A stretch of DNA of 64,000 nt from Dipteronia dyeriana (Eukaryota; Streptophyta; Magnoliopsida; Sapindales; Sapindaceae). The stretch spans positions 16,385,291 through 16,449,290 of the forward strand of contig CM065301.1 of the NCBI GenBank assembly GCA_032871835.1. Direction: 5' to 3'. A model generated the notes under the pieces. That model was given only the letters and a program-made list of their open reading frames with translations. It was not told where the DNA came from and did not search any database. Shown here in pieces: positions 1 through 13,034 of the stretch (positions are counted from its first letter, which is position 1; each line of letters opens with the position of its first letter). A program made the position numbers and the translations under genes.

Positions 1-220
1 TTTTATTGTTGTTGAAAACAATTAAGTTAGCAAGGAATCTGAGTTGTCACTGAAACAAATGTATTTCCTGCTTGTCTTAAATCTCTATCAATTATTACTC
101 TCTATTCTCTTGTATGCAAGCCAGTATATTATTATATATAGTTAGTTAGAAATCATCATATATAAGAATGTTGTCTGAAAACAGGAGGCCATCAAAGAGA
201 ATGTGAATATTGAATATTAC

Positions 221-1372
221 CTGATGAGGATCTTGAAGAGGAACTACTGTTTGAAGTAGTGAAGATCCCATGTTTACAGATAGCAGATTTGCACAATGCC
301 CACATCTCACTGTTACAATGTTGAACAAACTGGTGCTGGGAACACTCACCTGCAACAACATGTATCCATTTTTTTTTTTAAATCAAACATTATATTAATC
401 AACTTTAATTCAATCATTCAATCATATATATTAACTTTTATATATAGCTCACCACCAGATCTGACCTGATTGAAACTAACAGAAGGTTAAAATTTTCATA
501 TATCAACAAATTAAAACTAAATGAATATATAACATCTTAATTTTATGGTATCTCTAGCTAGCTAGCATTTTTATTATTTTGATACAATCTAGAAATGTTG
601 CTTATTTTACTTAGAACACAAAAGGGTAGTTAGTGGATGCAATTTTAATCAAGTAGCAATGACACTGGCTGCTGTATAAAGAAAGTTTAAGAAAGCACAG
701 ATTTTCACCGAAGCAATCTTAATTGGAAAATACAAGAGGAATTAATAAGAGTATGAAAAGAGTACTCAAAATCAAGAGGAGAGATTAATATCATGACAAA
801 AAAAAATAAAGAAAATGAAAATGTATAAAGATATGTCTCTCACATGGGTAAAAAATAGCAACAAGGAATTAGTTGTTGTTGTTGTTTAATAAAAGGCCTT
901 GAATTTCCTAAAAATTACTCTCCTTTGGGTGCGCCTGACTCTTGTGCTGACACCGCAAGCAAGATGATAAAAGAAAGAAAGAAAAAAATAAGTCCAGCAG
1001 AGAGGTGAAAAGGACTTGACTGGAACGGAAACCATAAAGGCCATCACCAGTAAAGCCACAGAAATCAATATCAAAGATCTCGATGAAATATATACATACA
1101 TATAAAGAAAAAGATGAATATTGATTGATGATGATCGATTTTACTGATCTTTGTGCAGTGTTTTGGATCTTGATAATTTCAAAGGGTGACAGGCAATAAT
1201 ATTGTAATGTTATGATGAAACAAGTTTTGAAAAGGAAAAGCATAAAATTTTTGCTCTCTTGACCACATCTTCTTTCTTGCACAAAGAAAGATAAACCATC
1301 CTCTTTGTACTTAAAAGAAAAACCATTCCCTCAAAATATGCAACAAAGTAGCAACTTGATCATCATACTTAG

Positions 1373-1403
<31 letters not shown>

Positions 1404-2289
1404 ATTATGCCTCAGTGTCAAAGTATACAGCAACAGAAGCACCCACCTCAAAAAAAAAAAAAAAACAGATTTAAAAAACAAAAATTGAAGTGTTTCCTCA
1501 TCACCATGGAAGGGTACCAATTGGAAAAGAAAGAGTAATAGATTTGTAAGCAGAAGAGTTTGGATGAGACACATGAAAGAAACAAGAAACCCTTTAAAAG
1601 TTCTTCAAAGCTAAGGAGATTGAAAAGGCCTTATTTGATCTCAACTTGTACCATCATCGATCATCAGCTGTAAGAACCCTAATACCCACTTGCAGCCCTA
1701 GTAATATATATATAGCCTCAAGCTTTGTTTCTGCTAAAGTCGTTGCTTTAATTTGACTATTGAAAACAAACTTCTTTTGTTGGTTTGAGACATCAATCAA
1801 CAACAGTTTCAAAGGTTTTGAGCCTGCCAACAACTTGTGCTTTCAAATCATGGCTTCCATGTCTCAAGCTTCATATATATAAAATTCTCTCCCTGCTATA
1901 TAAATGGGTAGTGATTTCTCATAAAATATAGACAAGATGAGACAAAAATTCTGTTAACTATTTCCAAGTAAAAAAAAAAAAACTCGTGATCTAGATGATG
2001 GATTCAAGGGAAATTTAGCTAGAAAAGGACATTTTACAAATTGGGGTTACAATATATATATTTTTTTCGTATAGGTTTCTGCACGTCTTATCACCTGAAT
2101 TCCCACTTTATGTTCCCACAAAGCAAATCATGGTTCACCTATAAAAAGTCTGGTAGCAATACTATATATTAAGATGGTTTGATGGTGAATTGAGGCCTAG
2201 TGAGAACATTTGGAAATTAAGAAAACCCCTGATGTCTGTTGTGATGGAAAAGAGAAAGAAGGAGGAATGATGTACTAGCTAGGCATGTA

Positions 2290-2357
<68 letters not shown>

Positions 2358-2441
2358 ATTGAGTTAGAGTACCGCTAAAATGGTGTTGCAGAAGTTGCAG
2401 TGAACATAACAAACACGGTCGGATGCGGAGTCCAGTGACAT
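221..2441 (-). CDS. YABBY transcription factor, exons 1-2 (3' part outside window)
   Basis: Two exons are visible on the minus strand. Exon 1 (2441-2373) runs from an ATG through 23 codons and contains [14 protein letters not shown]; it ends at a GT donor. Exon 2 (349-221) follows a TTGTTGCAG acceptor, keeps phase 0 and reads [20 protein letters not shown], then [10 protein letters not shown], ending in PHQ before GTAATA. Together they form the YABBY C2C2 zinc finger (CNFC ... CGHC). YABBY proteins are plant nuclear DNA-binding factors that set abaxial identity in leaves and floral organs. The start [18 protein letters not shown] resembles the YABBY2 clade more than FIL, CRC, INO or YAB5; that placement is inference. 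The first intron is 2023 bp. The exons for the linker and the HMG-like YABBY domain should lie beyond the left edge; I see none in 1-220. No break is visible in the two exons. Confidence 0.9.
2288..2357. repeat. Compound microsatellite (TG)n(TA)n(GA)n
   Basis: Three dinucleotide runs abut each other inside YABBY intron 1, ending only about 15 bp from the exon 1 donor. Likely length-polymorphic. Confidence 0.95.
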
Positions 2442-2943
2442 TTTTCAGATCAAGCTAGAGAAGAAGTGGAAGAAGAGAGCAAGAGAGGTAGATGTATAGA
2501 GAAAGATACAAGGAAGAAGAGAAACAAAATGGTTATATTAGGGAGAGGGAGAGAGAGAAATTAAGAAAGAGAACAAAAATCTGAAAGGACTAGTCTGGTC
2601 GGGTGAGCAAGTGAAGTGGGGAGTGGGGAAGGGGAGAGAGTAGAAGAGAGAAGGAGTAGTGAGTGGCTTTATTGTTGTTGTTGTAAAATGTAATGTAATT
2701 CTAGAGAGAGAAGTGGGGGGTTAGTGTTATGATTGAGAGAATGAGTGGGTGGGAGTCACCCATCTCTAACCATCCTGGCTTTCTGTAGCGGACGAGGGGG
2801 GCGAGATATTAATGCTTTCGAATGTTTAGGGATGTGAGAGAGTGAGATAAAAACAAGGTCATCACTCATGGGGATTAGAGTTTAGGTCAAGCTTACGTTT
2901 TTACTAGCTACTTGCTTTTTTAATTGAGAGGACAATCTCATGC

Positions 2944-2951
2944 TATTTATA
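2944..2951 (-). promoter_or_regulatory. Possible TATA box for the YABBY gene
   Basis: TATAAATA on the minus strand, about 500 bp upstream of the YABBY ATG. If used, it implies a leader of about 470 nt rich in GA/TC runs (2450-2720), a common feature of plant 5' UTRs. Position and match are seen; use as a promoter is inference. Confidence 0.35.
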
Positions 2952-3127
2952 ATATTCTTATAATTTTCTCTTTAATTTTTTATTTTATTTTTGACTTGGG
3001 GAGGGGACTTCAACTTCGTGAGGAAGGGGAAGACTTCAACTTCATCTAGGGTATTGCCTTAAACCATTAATTGTTTCTCTAACTGATGGCTATTAACTAG
3101 TTTATTTTATAATATACGAAAAGTATA

Positions 3128-3300
3128 ATGTTAGCTTATCTAAATTATTCATCTAAAATCATGTTTAAATAATGTGATATGTGAATCGTAACCGTGTAAA
3201 TCATAAAATGATGTAGTGGATAATGTATTAGTTACAACTCATTTGCTATATTATTTAAGTATGATTTTGAATAAATAATTTAGACAATATAGAGCTAGCA
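3128..3300. repeat. Foldback MITE of about 170 bp
   Basis: The left arm (GTTAGCTTATCTAAATTATT...) is repeated inverted at the right (...AATTTAGACAATATAGAGCTAGC), with similarity running some 45 bp inwards on both sides. There is no coding sequence. The right end overlaps the next possible element. Confidence 0.6.
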
Positions 3301-3677
3301 ATTTGGGTTTGTAGGCGATTTTGTTTTACTTAATCCAACACAACACGATTAACTAAACAGGTAAGTCATCTTAACCGTTACACGGTCATTTAATTAAATA
3401 CTTGACACCTCGACTAACCTATACATATTGTTTCCTGTCTTGACCAATTTGACCTAAAACCTCCCTAAATATATCATACATAAATTATAACTATACCCAT
3501 ATTTAATTTAAAATTTACAAATTCAACCCACAAACCGTTAAGCTAAACATGATGCTTTGTTTATTAACGAGTTAAATTGGTTGCGATTATGAATCTAAAC
3601 CTGATTAAGTCCATCCGAACGATTATCTACTTCCGGTTATGTCAGTTCCTGTGGTGTAACCGAAATTGCCAGCCCTA
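3290..3677. mobile_element. Possible short non-autonomous hAT-like element
   Basis: The left end TAGAGCTAGCAATTTGGG and the reverse complement of the right end, TAGGGCTGGCAATTTCGG, match at most positions and resemble hAT terminal repeats. I could not find an 8-bp duplication, so the call is tentative. Confidence 0.35.
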
Positions 3678-5499
3678 GTCTAGCATTAGTACTATATACA
3701 AAAAATATTAATATATCAAATTTCGCTTACATTATAGGAGAAACAAGGAATCAGAAAACAAATCGAATTGGAAAAATATGGAAAATGGACGAAACGGGAA
3801 AATGGGAATGGAGATACCTCCCCCTAAACTCCCACATACTCATTTCCCCTAAATGGGAAAATGGGGGAAAGGAGTTGGGAAATGGTGATGGGAGACCAAT
3901 ATCCATCTCAATTTCCCCCATACTCATCCCTAATTGTAAGAAATGAGAGAGAGAAAACATAGTGGAGGTGGAGCATTAAAAAGTTAGATTCATCTTTTTA
4001 ACTTTCAAACTTTCAAACTTTAAAGTTGAGTTGATTAGAACATCTTAACATCCTAAAGCCTTCTGACAGTTAAGTATAATTTTTTTGGTCATTACATCAT
4101 TAAATATGTAGTTAGTGAGTTACAATCAATGTAATTGAAAAGCTTAGGTAGTTTCGCCGGTAAAAAAAATATATATCAATCTTGTTTTGGCTGCTCTATT
4201 GTCGCTCACAAAATATCTTCCTATATCATATTTTAATAAAACTTTTATATTTCTAAAATACTCATACGTTTAATTACTTAAAAGTATATGGTTGTATAAT
4301 TGAAAATTTAAATTTACTTCCTACACCAATATCAAAACCAACATCAATAAAAAAAAAATCATAAATCATTAAGGAATGGATGAACAAATAATTGATTTGA
4401 TGGTTTCCGAATGCATACATGTATTTTTTTTCTTTAATTTTTTTTATTTTTTTTGTGATTGAAAAAAAAAAGTTTTTATACTCCATAATTGGACCAATTT
4501 TTTAAAAAACAGAATTTTTAAATGAAAAAAAAATGGTTTTAAAATCAGGAGTTCTTGTGGTCCTGCGGATAGCAGTTTTATGCTTATATTAATGTTTGTA
4601 TTGTTCGATCATTGAATAAAAAATGTTTTTATTTTATTTTATTAAAAAAAACCATGAGTTGTGTATTGGTTATTTGATGTCTTGATGATACAGGTAAATT
4701 TGTTTAATTACTATTGATTGTTTGATGACCCAGATAAATTTTGTACACTAAGCTGTGAACTTTTTTTTTGTTTTGTTTTGGAAACGGGCAGAGCAGTAAA
4801 TAATTCTTTCTTCTTTCTTTTTTTTTTGATAATTGGTTTTTCTCATGACATTTATTTCTTGGCTAGAAAAATATGTACAATGAGAATATATATATAATCA
4901 ACCTAAATGATATGACAATCCAAATGATATGGTAATCTAAATGATGATAAATGAGTTGTCATTACCATATACAACATGTGATGATTTGATTAATGAAAAA
5001 ACTACTTACCATAAGTGATATGTTTAAATATACTATAAGTGTTTAAAGATAATTTTAGTATTTTGAAGGGTGCAGAGAGTAAAAATAATAATTTTAACTT
5101 TCTAATATGAATATAGAAAGAAAAAATAGATATAGGAATTTTATTTTTGTTGGCAATAGAGCCACTCATGACTCAACTTGTTTTCAGTGCCTGGTTGTTC
5201 TTGATTATTAACACGTGGTCGTTTAGAGTTTGAGAGATGTAATATGATACACATAAATTTAGCTCAGTTATTATTTTTTTATTTTTTAAGTAATTTTTGC
5301 GCTCTTACCTTACTTGCCTGGTTGGCATTTGACAGCCAAACTTTATATTAATCTGTATTAACCGGTTTTCCAAAACACACTAATAAAGTATATTGTTAAT
5401 GGTAAGATTGTATCTGAAGTAAAATTATTATTTAAAGTTGTGACTTTCCTATCTAAAGATGAAAAACAGTAAAAGAAGAAATTTGATAAAAGGATAAAG
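3678..5499. other. Intergenic, AT-rich, no gene seen
   Basis: Low-complexity A/T tracts with a patch of G/C-rich purine-pyrimidine sequence at 3770-3960. The short open frames here have biased composition and resemble no protein I know. No tRNA or other RNA gene recognised. Confidence 0.6.
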
Positions 5500-8089
5500 G
5501 GGTTTATATAATTTGGTCCCTGTCTAATCGAGAAACATCACATTTGTACTTGTTAATTGATTTTTCATCAAATTTGTCCTTATATAATTTAAAATAGCTC
5601 AACTCATTCATGCGGTTAGTCAAATTACAATGAACCATTACAAAATCAGTTAAAAGTCTTTTTTACTTTTATTAGATGCTGAATAAGTGGAAAGACGATT
5701 TTACCCTCTAATTAAATAGATTTTTCTATAATTGATAAACAAAAAATTAAAAAGAATAAAGAAAGAAAATGTAGATAGATGGATCTCCACCTTCCATCTT
5801 AGAGATGGACGGTGGAGAATGAATAAAAAAATAAATATAAACCGTAGAACTAAAAAACAAAATGTTAAAACAAAAGATAAAAAAGAAATACCGAATAGAA
5901 AATAAAATAAAAAATATGATTTTTACTAATAAAAACTGAATATATTTTTTTGAACGACAGGAATATATTAACAGCTAAGAAGGAAAAACTGATTAGAAAG
6001 ATTTTTTTAAGAAATCAAATAAATAAACTTAAAATAATTTTATAAAAAGAAGAAAAAATATATTAAAAAAAAAAATTTATTAAAAAAAATTGAAACAATA
6101 GGTGGAGATCCAACCCAGAACCTTTTGTTTCAAGTTGTTTTTTCATTTTTTTTTTAAATCTTCTTTTTATGAAATTATTTAAATCTTTTTAATTTGATTC
6201 TTTTAATAAAAAAATATCTAATCAGTTTTTTTTAGTAAAAATCAGATTTTGTTTATCTTTTGTTTTTACATTTTTTTTTTAATTCTATAGCTTTTACTTC
6301 TTTTTTATTCGATCTCAACCGTCCATCCACTACAAAAAAAAAAGAGTCTATTATCGATGAACTATTTTCGATGGCTCTAATTACCGTCGGTGATTCAGTA
6401 TTTTTCGACGGACATTCCAACACCATCGAAAATGATGAAAAAAAAAAAAGTAATACCACATTTTCGATGGCCAAAGACTGTTGAAAATAGTCAAATAAAC
6501 TGTCGAAAATGACCCACATTTTCGACGATTGAAAATGACCTACATTTCCAACGGCACAAATACCGTGAAAAATGATGAACGAAGTAATATCAAAATTCCG
6601 ACGGGCCAATGGCCATTAGAAATATTCGAATAATTTGGTACTATTTTTTATATTATTTGTTACGGTGTTGTCATAAAAAATATAATTGGTTAAATATTAT
6701 AATATTAATAAATAAATTATAATGGAATATATTTATGTATATGATAATTTATATACTACATTAAAAAATGACTTATAGGTCGATATTTTAAATATATCAC
6801 AATAGGTACTATTATTTTTTTTGTTACTATATTTTTTAGCGAAATCACCCTATGAATTTTTTTTCACCAAGTATTTTACTTCAATTTTGAAATATCAATT
6901 AATTAAAAAACACTTAAGGACAAATCAGGCTAAATTAATGAAGTATAAAATATAACAAAATTATTAATAATTACAAAAACATGTGGTTAATTTTAATTAT
7001 GTCTACTAAGCATGATGTATTAAAAAAAGAATGCTCTAAAGAGATTTTTTTTAATATCTATTTGTATATTTTACAAAATAATTGTATATATTTGTTTGAA
7101 ATGAGTTTAAATTATTAATTTTTCACTATACGTTGATTATAAAAAAAATATATGGATATAATATGCATTACATATTAAAATAAGTAGTTGTAGCAAAATG
7201 GTAAAAACAAGTCATACTTTCTATCAGATAAAAGAATATTTTAATAAAATTATTTAATTTGAAAAACATTATCATAACATATTAAATAGTATGCAAAATA
7301 TAGATTTAACTGAATAATGTGTAAAATATATATTAATAGTTTATATATAAATAATATGTAAAATATATCAAATATAAAGTTATAGCAAAAATGGTAAAAG
7401 CAACACTTTCAATCATCAAGAAGGGTCTAACTAGTATGTAAAATATAGATTTATTTGGAATTTAACAATGGATCAGTGTTGATCTTGGGAGTTCTCTAAG
7501 AAGGGTCTAAAACTCTAAGAGGTTGTGGAGAGCCAAAATTCAATTAATTTTGACTATTTTTATTACTATTAGAGACGGTAAATGACCGTCGAAAAAAGTG
7601 GTATTTTCGGCAGCTAGTCGTTCTTTTTTAATATTATTTTTGACAATTATTTTCATTTTTTACGACGGCCATTACTATCGAAAAAAGTGGTATTTTTGAC
7701 AGTCCTTCAATGAAAGTTTATTTCCGATGAGCGTATTTTCGACTACATTTATCCCTCATTGATGACCAAATTTTTTTTGTAGTGATCTCTGAGATGGAAG
7801 GTGGAGATCCATCTATCTAGTTTTTTTTAGTTATTCTTTTTTTTTTTAATTATCAATTATGGAAAAAACTATTTAATTAGAGGGCAAATTCATCTTTTTA
7901 CTCATTCATCATCTAATAGGGGTAGAAAAGACTTTTAACTGATTATATAACGGTTAACTGTTAGTACTAACAAAAGAACTAAAATGAGCTATTTTAAATT
8001 ATATATTGACCAATCTGATGAAAAAAATACAATTAACAAGTAAAAAAAATGATGTTTCCTAATTAGATAGGGACCAAATTGTATATCCC
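5500..8089. mobile_element. MULE-like element with ~300-bp terminal inverted repeats
   Basis: The left 300 bp (5500-5815) reappears inverted at 7788-8089 with many small differences. Both arms start GGG..TATA.AATTTGGTCCC and share the blocks CCCTCTAATTAAATAG and GATAGATGGATCTCCACCTT. Long TIRs beginning GGG and a non-coding interior fit a non-autonomous Mutator-like element. A CACTA element is inserted in it. I could not settle the 9-bp TSD, so the outermost bases may be off by a few. Confidence 0.75.
6328..7784. mobile_element. Non-autonomous CACTA (En/Spm-like) element
   Basis: The left end CACTACAAAAAAAAAA and the right end TTTTTTTTGTAGTG form the CACTA-type inverted repeat. The element is flanked by a perfect 3-bp TSD ATC (6325-6327 and 7785-7787), the size known for this superfamily. 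Subterminal motifs such as TTTTCGATGG and TTTTCGACGG recur in both orientations near both ends, as expected for transposase binding sites. At 1457 bp with no transposase-like frame it must depend on a helper. It splits the MULE-like element around it and is therefore younger. Confidence 0.88.
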
Positions 8090-8797
8090 TGAGAATAAAT
8101 ATTCAAGTGACAAATTTAAGCCATAGTTTTAAGTTTATTAAGTCTAATGAGTTTTAAGTTATAAACAAAAAAATAAATAAAACATGTAAAATTAATACAA
8201 TATATTTATAAAAAAAATATTATGAAACTATTAAATTAACAAAAAGAAAACATCAAAAAAAAAAACTACAAAGGTAACAATTTCGAACCCAACTCTTTGT
8301 TCCATGCAGTCTCTTTAGTAACCATAGAGAATGAAACCCGCAATTTCTATTTCTATTTTTTTTTCTTTTATACAATGTATAGACAAATGGGAAAAAGCGT
8401 GGCAAGGAGGCTATTGTTCCATAATCATGGGGCTCTTTCCAATTAGCCAATTAAGAATTCTAGATGTACCCAGTAGTTTAGTACATCAAAGATGCATTCA
8501 TTAATTCCCTAGAGAGGCCAAAAATACAAACTTTTATAATATTTAGATAAATTGTAAAAGGAATCTAAAATTTTTTTATCACTCTTTACTCATTCACTTT
8601 TGAAACCAGAACCCATTTAATAATTTAAGATTTAACAGCACCAACTATGTGTTTTTGAAGAAAAAAAAAATACCCTTCAAACATAGTCACAAAAATAAAT
8701 CTCACGTTTTTTTTAATCCAAGATTTATTTTTGGTATTTTCGATACTTCCTGATGATGAATTTTAAAAAAAAACACACAAAAATAAATAAATTAGAC

Positions 8798-8830
8798 AAT
8801 AAGTCTCGGGTGGAGCACCCAAGACTTATT
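8798..8830. repeat. 15-bp stem hairpin with 3-base loop
   Basis: AATAAGTCTCGGGTG followed by GAG and its near-perfect inverted copy (one mismatch). The core AAGTCTCGG also occurs in the repeat at 12.3-12.7 kb. Function unknown. Confidence 0.75.
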
Positions 8831-8875
8831 ACAAAGTCCCAAATTTTTTATTTTTATTTTTAATGTCTTCTTCAT

Positions 8876-8990
8876 TGACCCCCATTGGAGGTCGAGTTCC
8901 TTTCGACCTTCAATGGAGGTCGATTCAATGACCTCCATTGGAGATCGTTTCGATAACCTCCAATAGAGATAGTTATAGGAGGTATGTAGG
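8876..8990. repeat. Cluster of GACCTCCATTGGAGGTC-like palindromes
   Basis: Variants of the palindrome CCTCCATTGGAGGTC occur four times in about 115 bp in alternating orientation. A second cluster lies at 29641-29738, flanked there by similar AT-rich text containing AATAAATCT and TTTTTGAAAAAAAA. Confidence 0.75.
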
Positions 8991-9045
8991 TTTTTGAAAA
9001 AAAAAACAAAGAAAAAAAAAGATAGAAAAGGGAATATAAGACCTC

Positions 9046-10196
9046 GTCCTGTAGTCGTTTTTCAACCCGTTTTCGTTTTTATTTTTCAAAAACGATTTCG
9101 AAAACGCGTTCGTTAACCGTTTTTCATTTTGTTTTAGAAAAAAAAACAAAAAAACAAAAAATAAAAATAAAAAACAAAACCAGTATTAAAAGTGAAAGAT
9201 TTGAAAAACACAAAATACTTGTTTTTTGTTTTTCGTTTTTCGTTTTTGTTTTTCATTTTTTTTTATATTAAAAAAAAATCTTAAACTATTAATTGTACTG
9301 TTATGTGTTAGATATAACTAGGACAAGACGGAACAAGATTTTTAAATTACCAAAGTGCCCCTCTTATATATATATATTATAATTATAATTATAATTATAT
9401 ATATATTATAATATTATAATATTATATATAAATATTATATATTATAATATTATATATAAATATTATATATTATAATATTATATATAAATATTATATATTA
9501 TAATATTATATATAAATATTATAATTACATAATTAGTAAATTAATCATATAATATTAATATATTTTATATACTATATTATATATATATATATATTATATA
9601 GAATATATTATATATTAATGTAGTTTATATTATAATATTATATATATATATATATAATATCAAATATTATATATTTACATATGATATAATGTCATATATT
9701 ATGTATTATTATATATATAAATGTAATATAAAAAATATAAAAAATATAATAATTTTTAATATATAAAATAATATATATTAATATAATATATACTATTATA
9801 TTTTTATTATATATATATATATTATAATTATTTATTTATAATTTAAGAGTTTTGTTTTGATTAATTCAATTTTTTGATATGATTTTTTGAATTAATTTTT
9901 GATGTGTTACTTTTGTTTAATTTAAAAATTACAATACAAAAATTATATTGGTTAATTATTTAATCAATTTGTTTATAGTTGTAATAATATTAAACAAAAT
10001 ACCAAAATTAATATTTCAATTTTTGATAGTTTTCGGTTAACCTATCAGACGCGTTTTTTCCGTTTTCATTTTTAAAATACAGCTTTCAGTATTTGCTACC
10101 AGACGCGTTTTCAGAAATCCAAAATGAAACCAAAAATACTGTTTTCATTTTCATTTTTATTTTCAAAAAACAGCAACTGAAAAACGCTTACAGGAC
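9046..10196 (-). mobile_element. AT-rich TIR element, copy A
   Basis: Both ends carry GTCCTGTA followed by a CGTTTTTCA block, in inverted orientation. The interior is a long TA-rich tract (9365-9840). Read on the minus strand, the right 250 bp matches the left 250 bp of the element at 49285-50108 closely, including GCGTCTGGTAGCA and GGTTAACCGAAAACTATC. No coding sequence. Superfamily uncertain because no clear TSD was found. Confidence 0.7.
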
Positions 10197-10814
10197 GGTT
10201 CCTTAGTGGATATGAGGGTATTTTTATCCATCATCATATGTTATTGTCATTTAAAATCTAATTATTAAGTTGGTGTTAGTCTCAAAAGTAGAGAAGTAAA
10301 TAGTGTTATTTATCCATATTCTCTCAATCGTAAAATATTTCTGATGTTTAAAAAATTTTACTAAAATTTTATCAAATCTTTAGTTCTCGTTTAATTATTT
10401 AATTATTTAATTATTATTTTTCATATTTTAAAAATAAAAGTATATTTTTGTTATATTGTATCAATTTAAAATTTTAATTTAATTTATGACTTCAATATTC
10501 ATCTATTTATTTATTCTCAATCTCTTTTTTTTTTTCAACATTTGCTTGAAAACAAATGTTTGACGGATGTTAAAGTAACAAAATTTTAAGCCATGTTAAC
10601 AAGACCCATATAAAAAAATATCTTACTGAAAAAGTTGAATCACCAAACAAAGTGGTTTGGAAACATGTTGCAGGCACTAGGTATATATGAAAGAACACAA
10701 TTATAGTTGTCCACACCACTCTAATATATATATGATGTTATATGATAATTTTCAATTTGCTTTATACCGAAAACTATGAGACATTTTGATGAACACATGA
10801 AGCCCAATTAAAAA

Positions 10815-10861
<47 letters not shown>

Positions 10862-12000
10862 TATTTCCTCTAATGTTCTCATATGATATAAAAATCCCAT
10901 ACAATTTTGTACTTTGAATTAATACTTGCTGGCTGCTGCCTCTCTTTTATTTCTCACACGAAATTCGCATTAGAATTGATTGTCAAGAGTGTTCAGCTAC
11001 TGGCATTTAATGTTAATATATCCTGAAACAGTGTATAATATTAGTTGCTTTGATTATTTTATTACTTTGCTAAACAAAAAAACATAAAAACCCTTCAATG
11101 TTCAAATTAAGGTGAGGTCACCACATGGTGGAGTTAAGATCCTCTCATATTCTTGTTTTTTTTATTTTTTTTTTCTGGTTTTTTCTGGCTTTTATTCAAA
11201 TGCAAAGTGAGCGCAACTTGCTTGAGAAAGAAAAAAAAAAAGAACAAATATTAACAATGTATTTTGTTTAATATTGAAGTTTCATTAGAATATAAAAAGT
11301 TAAAAAAAAAAATAGTAAGGAGAGAATCTTGATCTTAGCCGATCACCATCCATTTATACATATTCTTACAACCGTATTTGTTTATTATTATTGTTTATGT
11401 ATATCACGAAAGTGAGATTGTCCAATTGAATGAATATTATCATATTTGTTTAAAATATTGAAAATCTTGTTTTCTTTTTCCTTTGAAATTTCATGTTGCA
11501 TATTTTTCATGTTCACATCTAGCTACCTAAAAACTTTCAATTATTTGTCCAAAAAGATTTCAAAATACAAATATGTATTCCCAGAGAGAAAAATTGGAAT
11601 GAAATAAGAAGTAACTCTCTGATTTTTCTTTTGTAAATTACGACCTCTTTTATATTTTTCTAGATTAAAGTCATTAAAACTAGAGGAAATTCCAACAATA
11701 TCCTTATGATTTTAGGAAATAAATAAATAAAAATCACTATTTACAAAGTTGACTAAAATTGTCCCCTCAAAATACAAGATTAGTCCATCAAATCATAATT
11801 CTATTAGTCAACTTAACAGTCAAGGAGAGAGTCCAAAAATTACATGGTACATTTTGGACGTGGGTTTTGAACATTGTCATCGTTTTTATAAATTATGTTT
11901 AAAATGCACCTATTATGGTGAATCTATAAAAATACCCCCAAAAGTATCTCCACATCAACTATTTTGAAAACTTATGTTTCATTTTTACTTTTTTACTTTT
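10197..12000. other. Intergenic, no gene seen
   Basis: AT-rich spacer with a (TA)n run at about 10816-10856. The one longer open frame on the plus strand near 11.75-11.97 kb resembles no known protein. Nothing else supported. Confidence 0.6.
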
Positions 12001-12309
12001 TTACTTTTCAATTAACAAAAATAGTAGAGAGAGAAGTTACACGATGGAGAGAAGTTACGCGACGATTCAGAGCAGCCAAGCAACCGAATTTCCACAGTAG
12101 CCGACATTTTTCTATTTTCATTTCGATTTTAACGTTTTGGTGAAAATTAAGGTATGTAAATTCAACGATTTGATTTTGAATTCCGAATTGATTGTGTTTT
12201 GTAGGGTTATTTCATATTTTTGTATTGCTAGATCTTGTTTCTAAGGATTTTAGTTTTAGACATGGTTTCTGGTTTCTAGGGTTAGATTGGGGAAGACGAT
12301 GAACAATAA

Positions 12310-12725
12310 ATAGGGTAGTAAAAGTCTCGGACCATTTAGTAAAGTCTCGAAAAGTGTTACAAATAGTCTCGGATAGTGTTACAGAAGTCTCGAACAGTGT
12401 TACAGAAGTCTCGGACAAAAGTCTCAGAAAGCTTATCTAAAAGTCTCGGGTAAAAGTCTCGGAAAGCTTATTCAAAAGTCTCGGGTAAAAGTCTCGGACA
12501 GTGTTACAAAAGTCTCGGACAACATAAACCTTTTGTAACACTGCCCAAGACTTTTACCCAAGACTTTTGTATAAGTTTTCCTAGACTTTTGTCTGAGACT
12601 TTTGTAACACTGTCCGAAACAATTGGTAACACTGTACGAGGTTTTTTTCAGAGACTTTTGCATTACTTTCTGAGACTTTTATACTTGTGCTGAGGTTTTG
12701 GTATAGAGTTTCGAGACTTACTGGG
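12310..12725. repeat. Array of AAGTCTCGGACAGTGTTAC units arranged as an inverted repeat
   Basis: About eight units of roughly 25-30 bp built on AAAGTCTCGG and AGTGTTACA run in one direction (12315-12520). They then turn round at about 12525 and run in the reverse orientation (CTTTTGTAACACTG, GAGACTTTTG) to 12725. The motif recurs at 17465-17550, so it probably marks the subterminal region of the MULE between. Confidence 0.8.
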
Positions 12726-13034
12726 AAAAATTTTATGATCTAAATTCTGTATGTTTATGAATTGTAAATGAGGAATACGAGGGATTTGAGGTCCAGGTTA
12801 AAAACTCCTCAATTCGATCGGTATGACGTCAAGATTACTCACCACAACCACATGGAAAACCTATAAGTAATCGATGAGGCACTTATGGAGTTTTGGAAAA
12901 TGCAGTTGAAGAGCAAGATATGTATCGGCAGTCATGTTTTGGCCATTTCCAATGCATGCAATGAGGAATGGCATTTTCCAGTGGTATTGTGCATCAGTTG
13001 CTACTGCGTGAGTGACACCGCGATTGACCCAGTG

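Noticed and set aside
1..220. Exon 3 of the YABBY gene at the left edge
   Set aside because: No frame on the minus strand there resembles the YABBY linker, and no acceptor with suitable phase was found.
908..1282. A 124-codon open frame on the minus strand within YABBY intron 1
   Set aside because: It lies inside the intron between two well-supported exons, has biased hydrophobic/Phe-rich composition and no recognisable domain.
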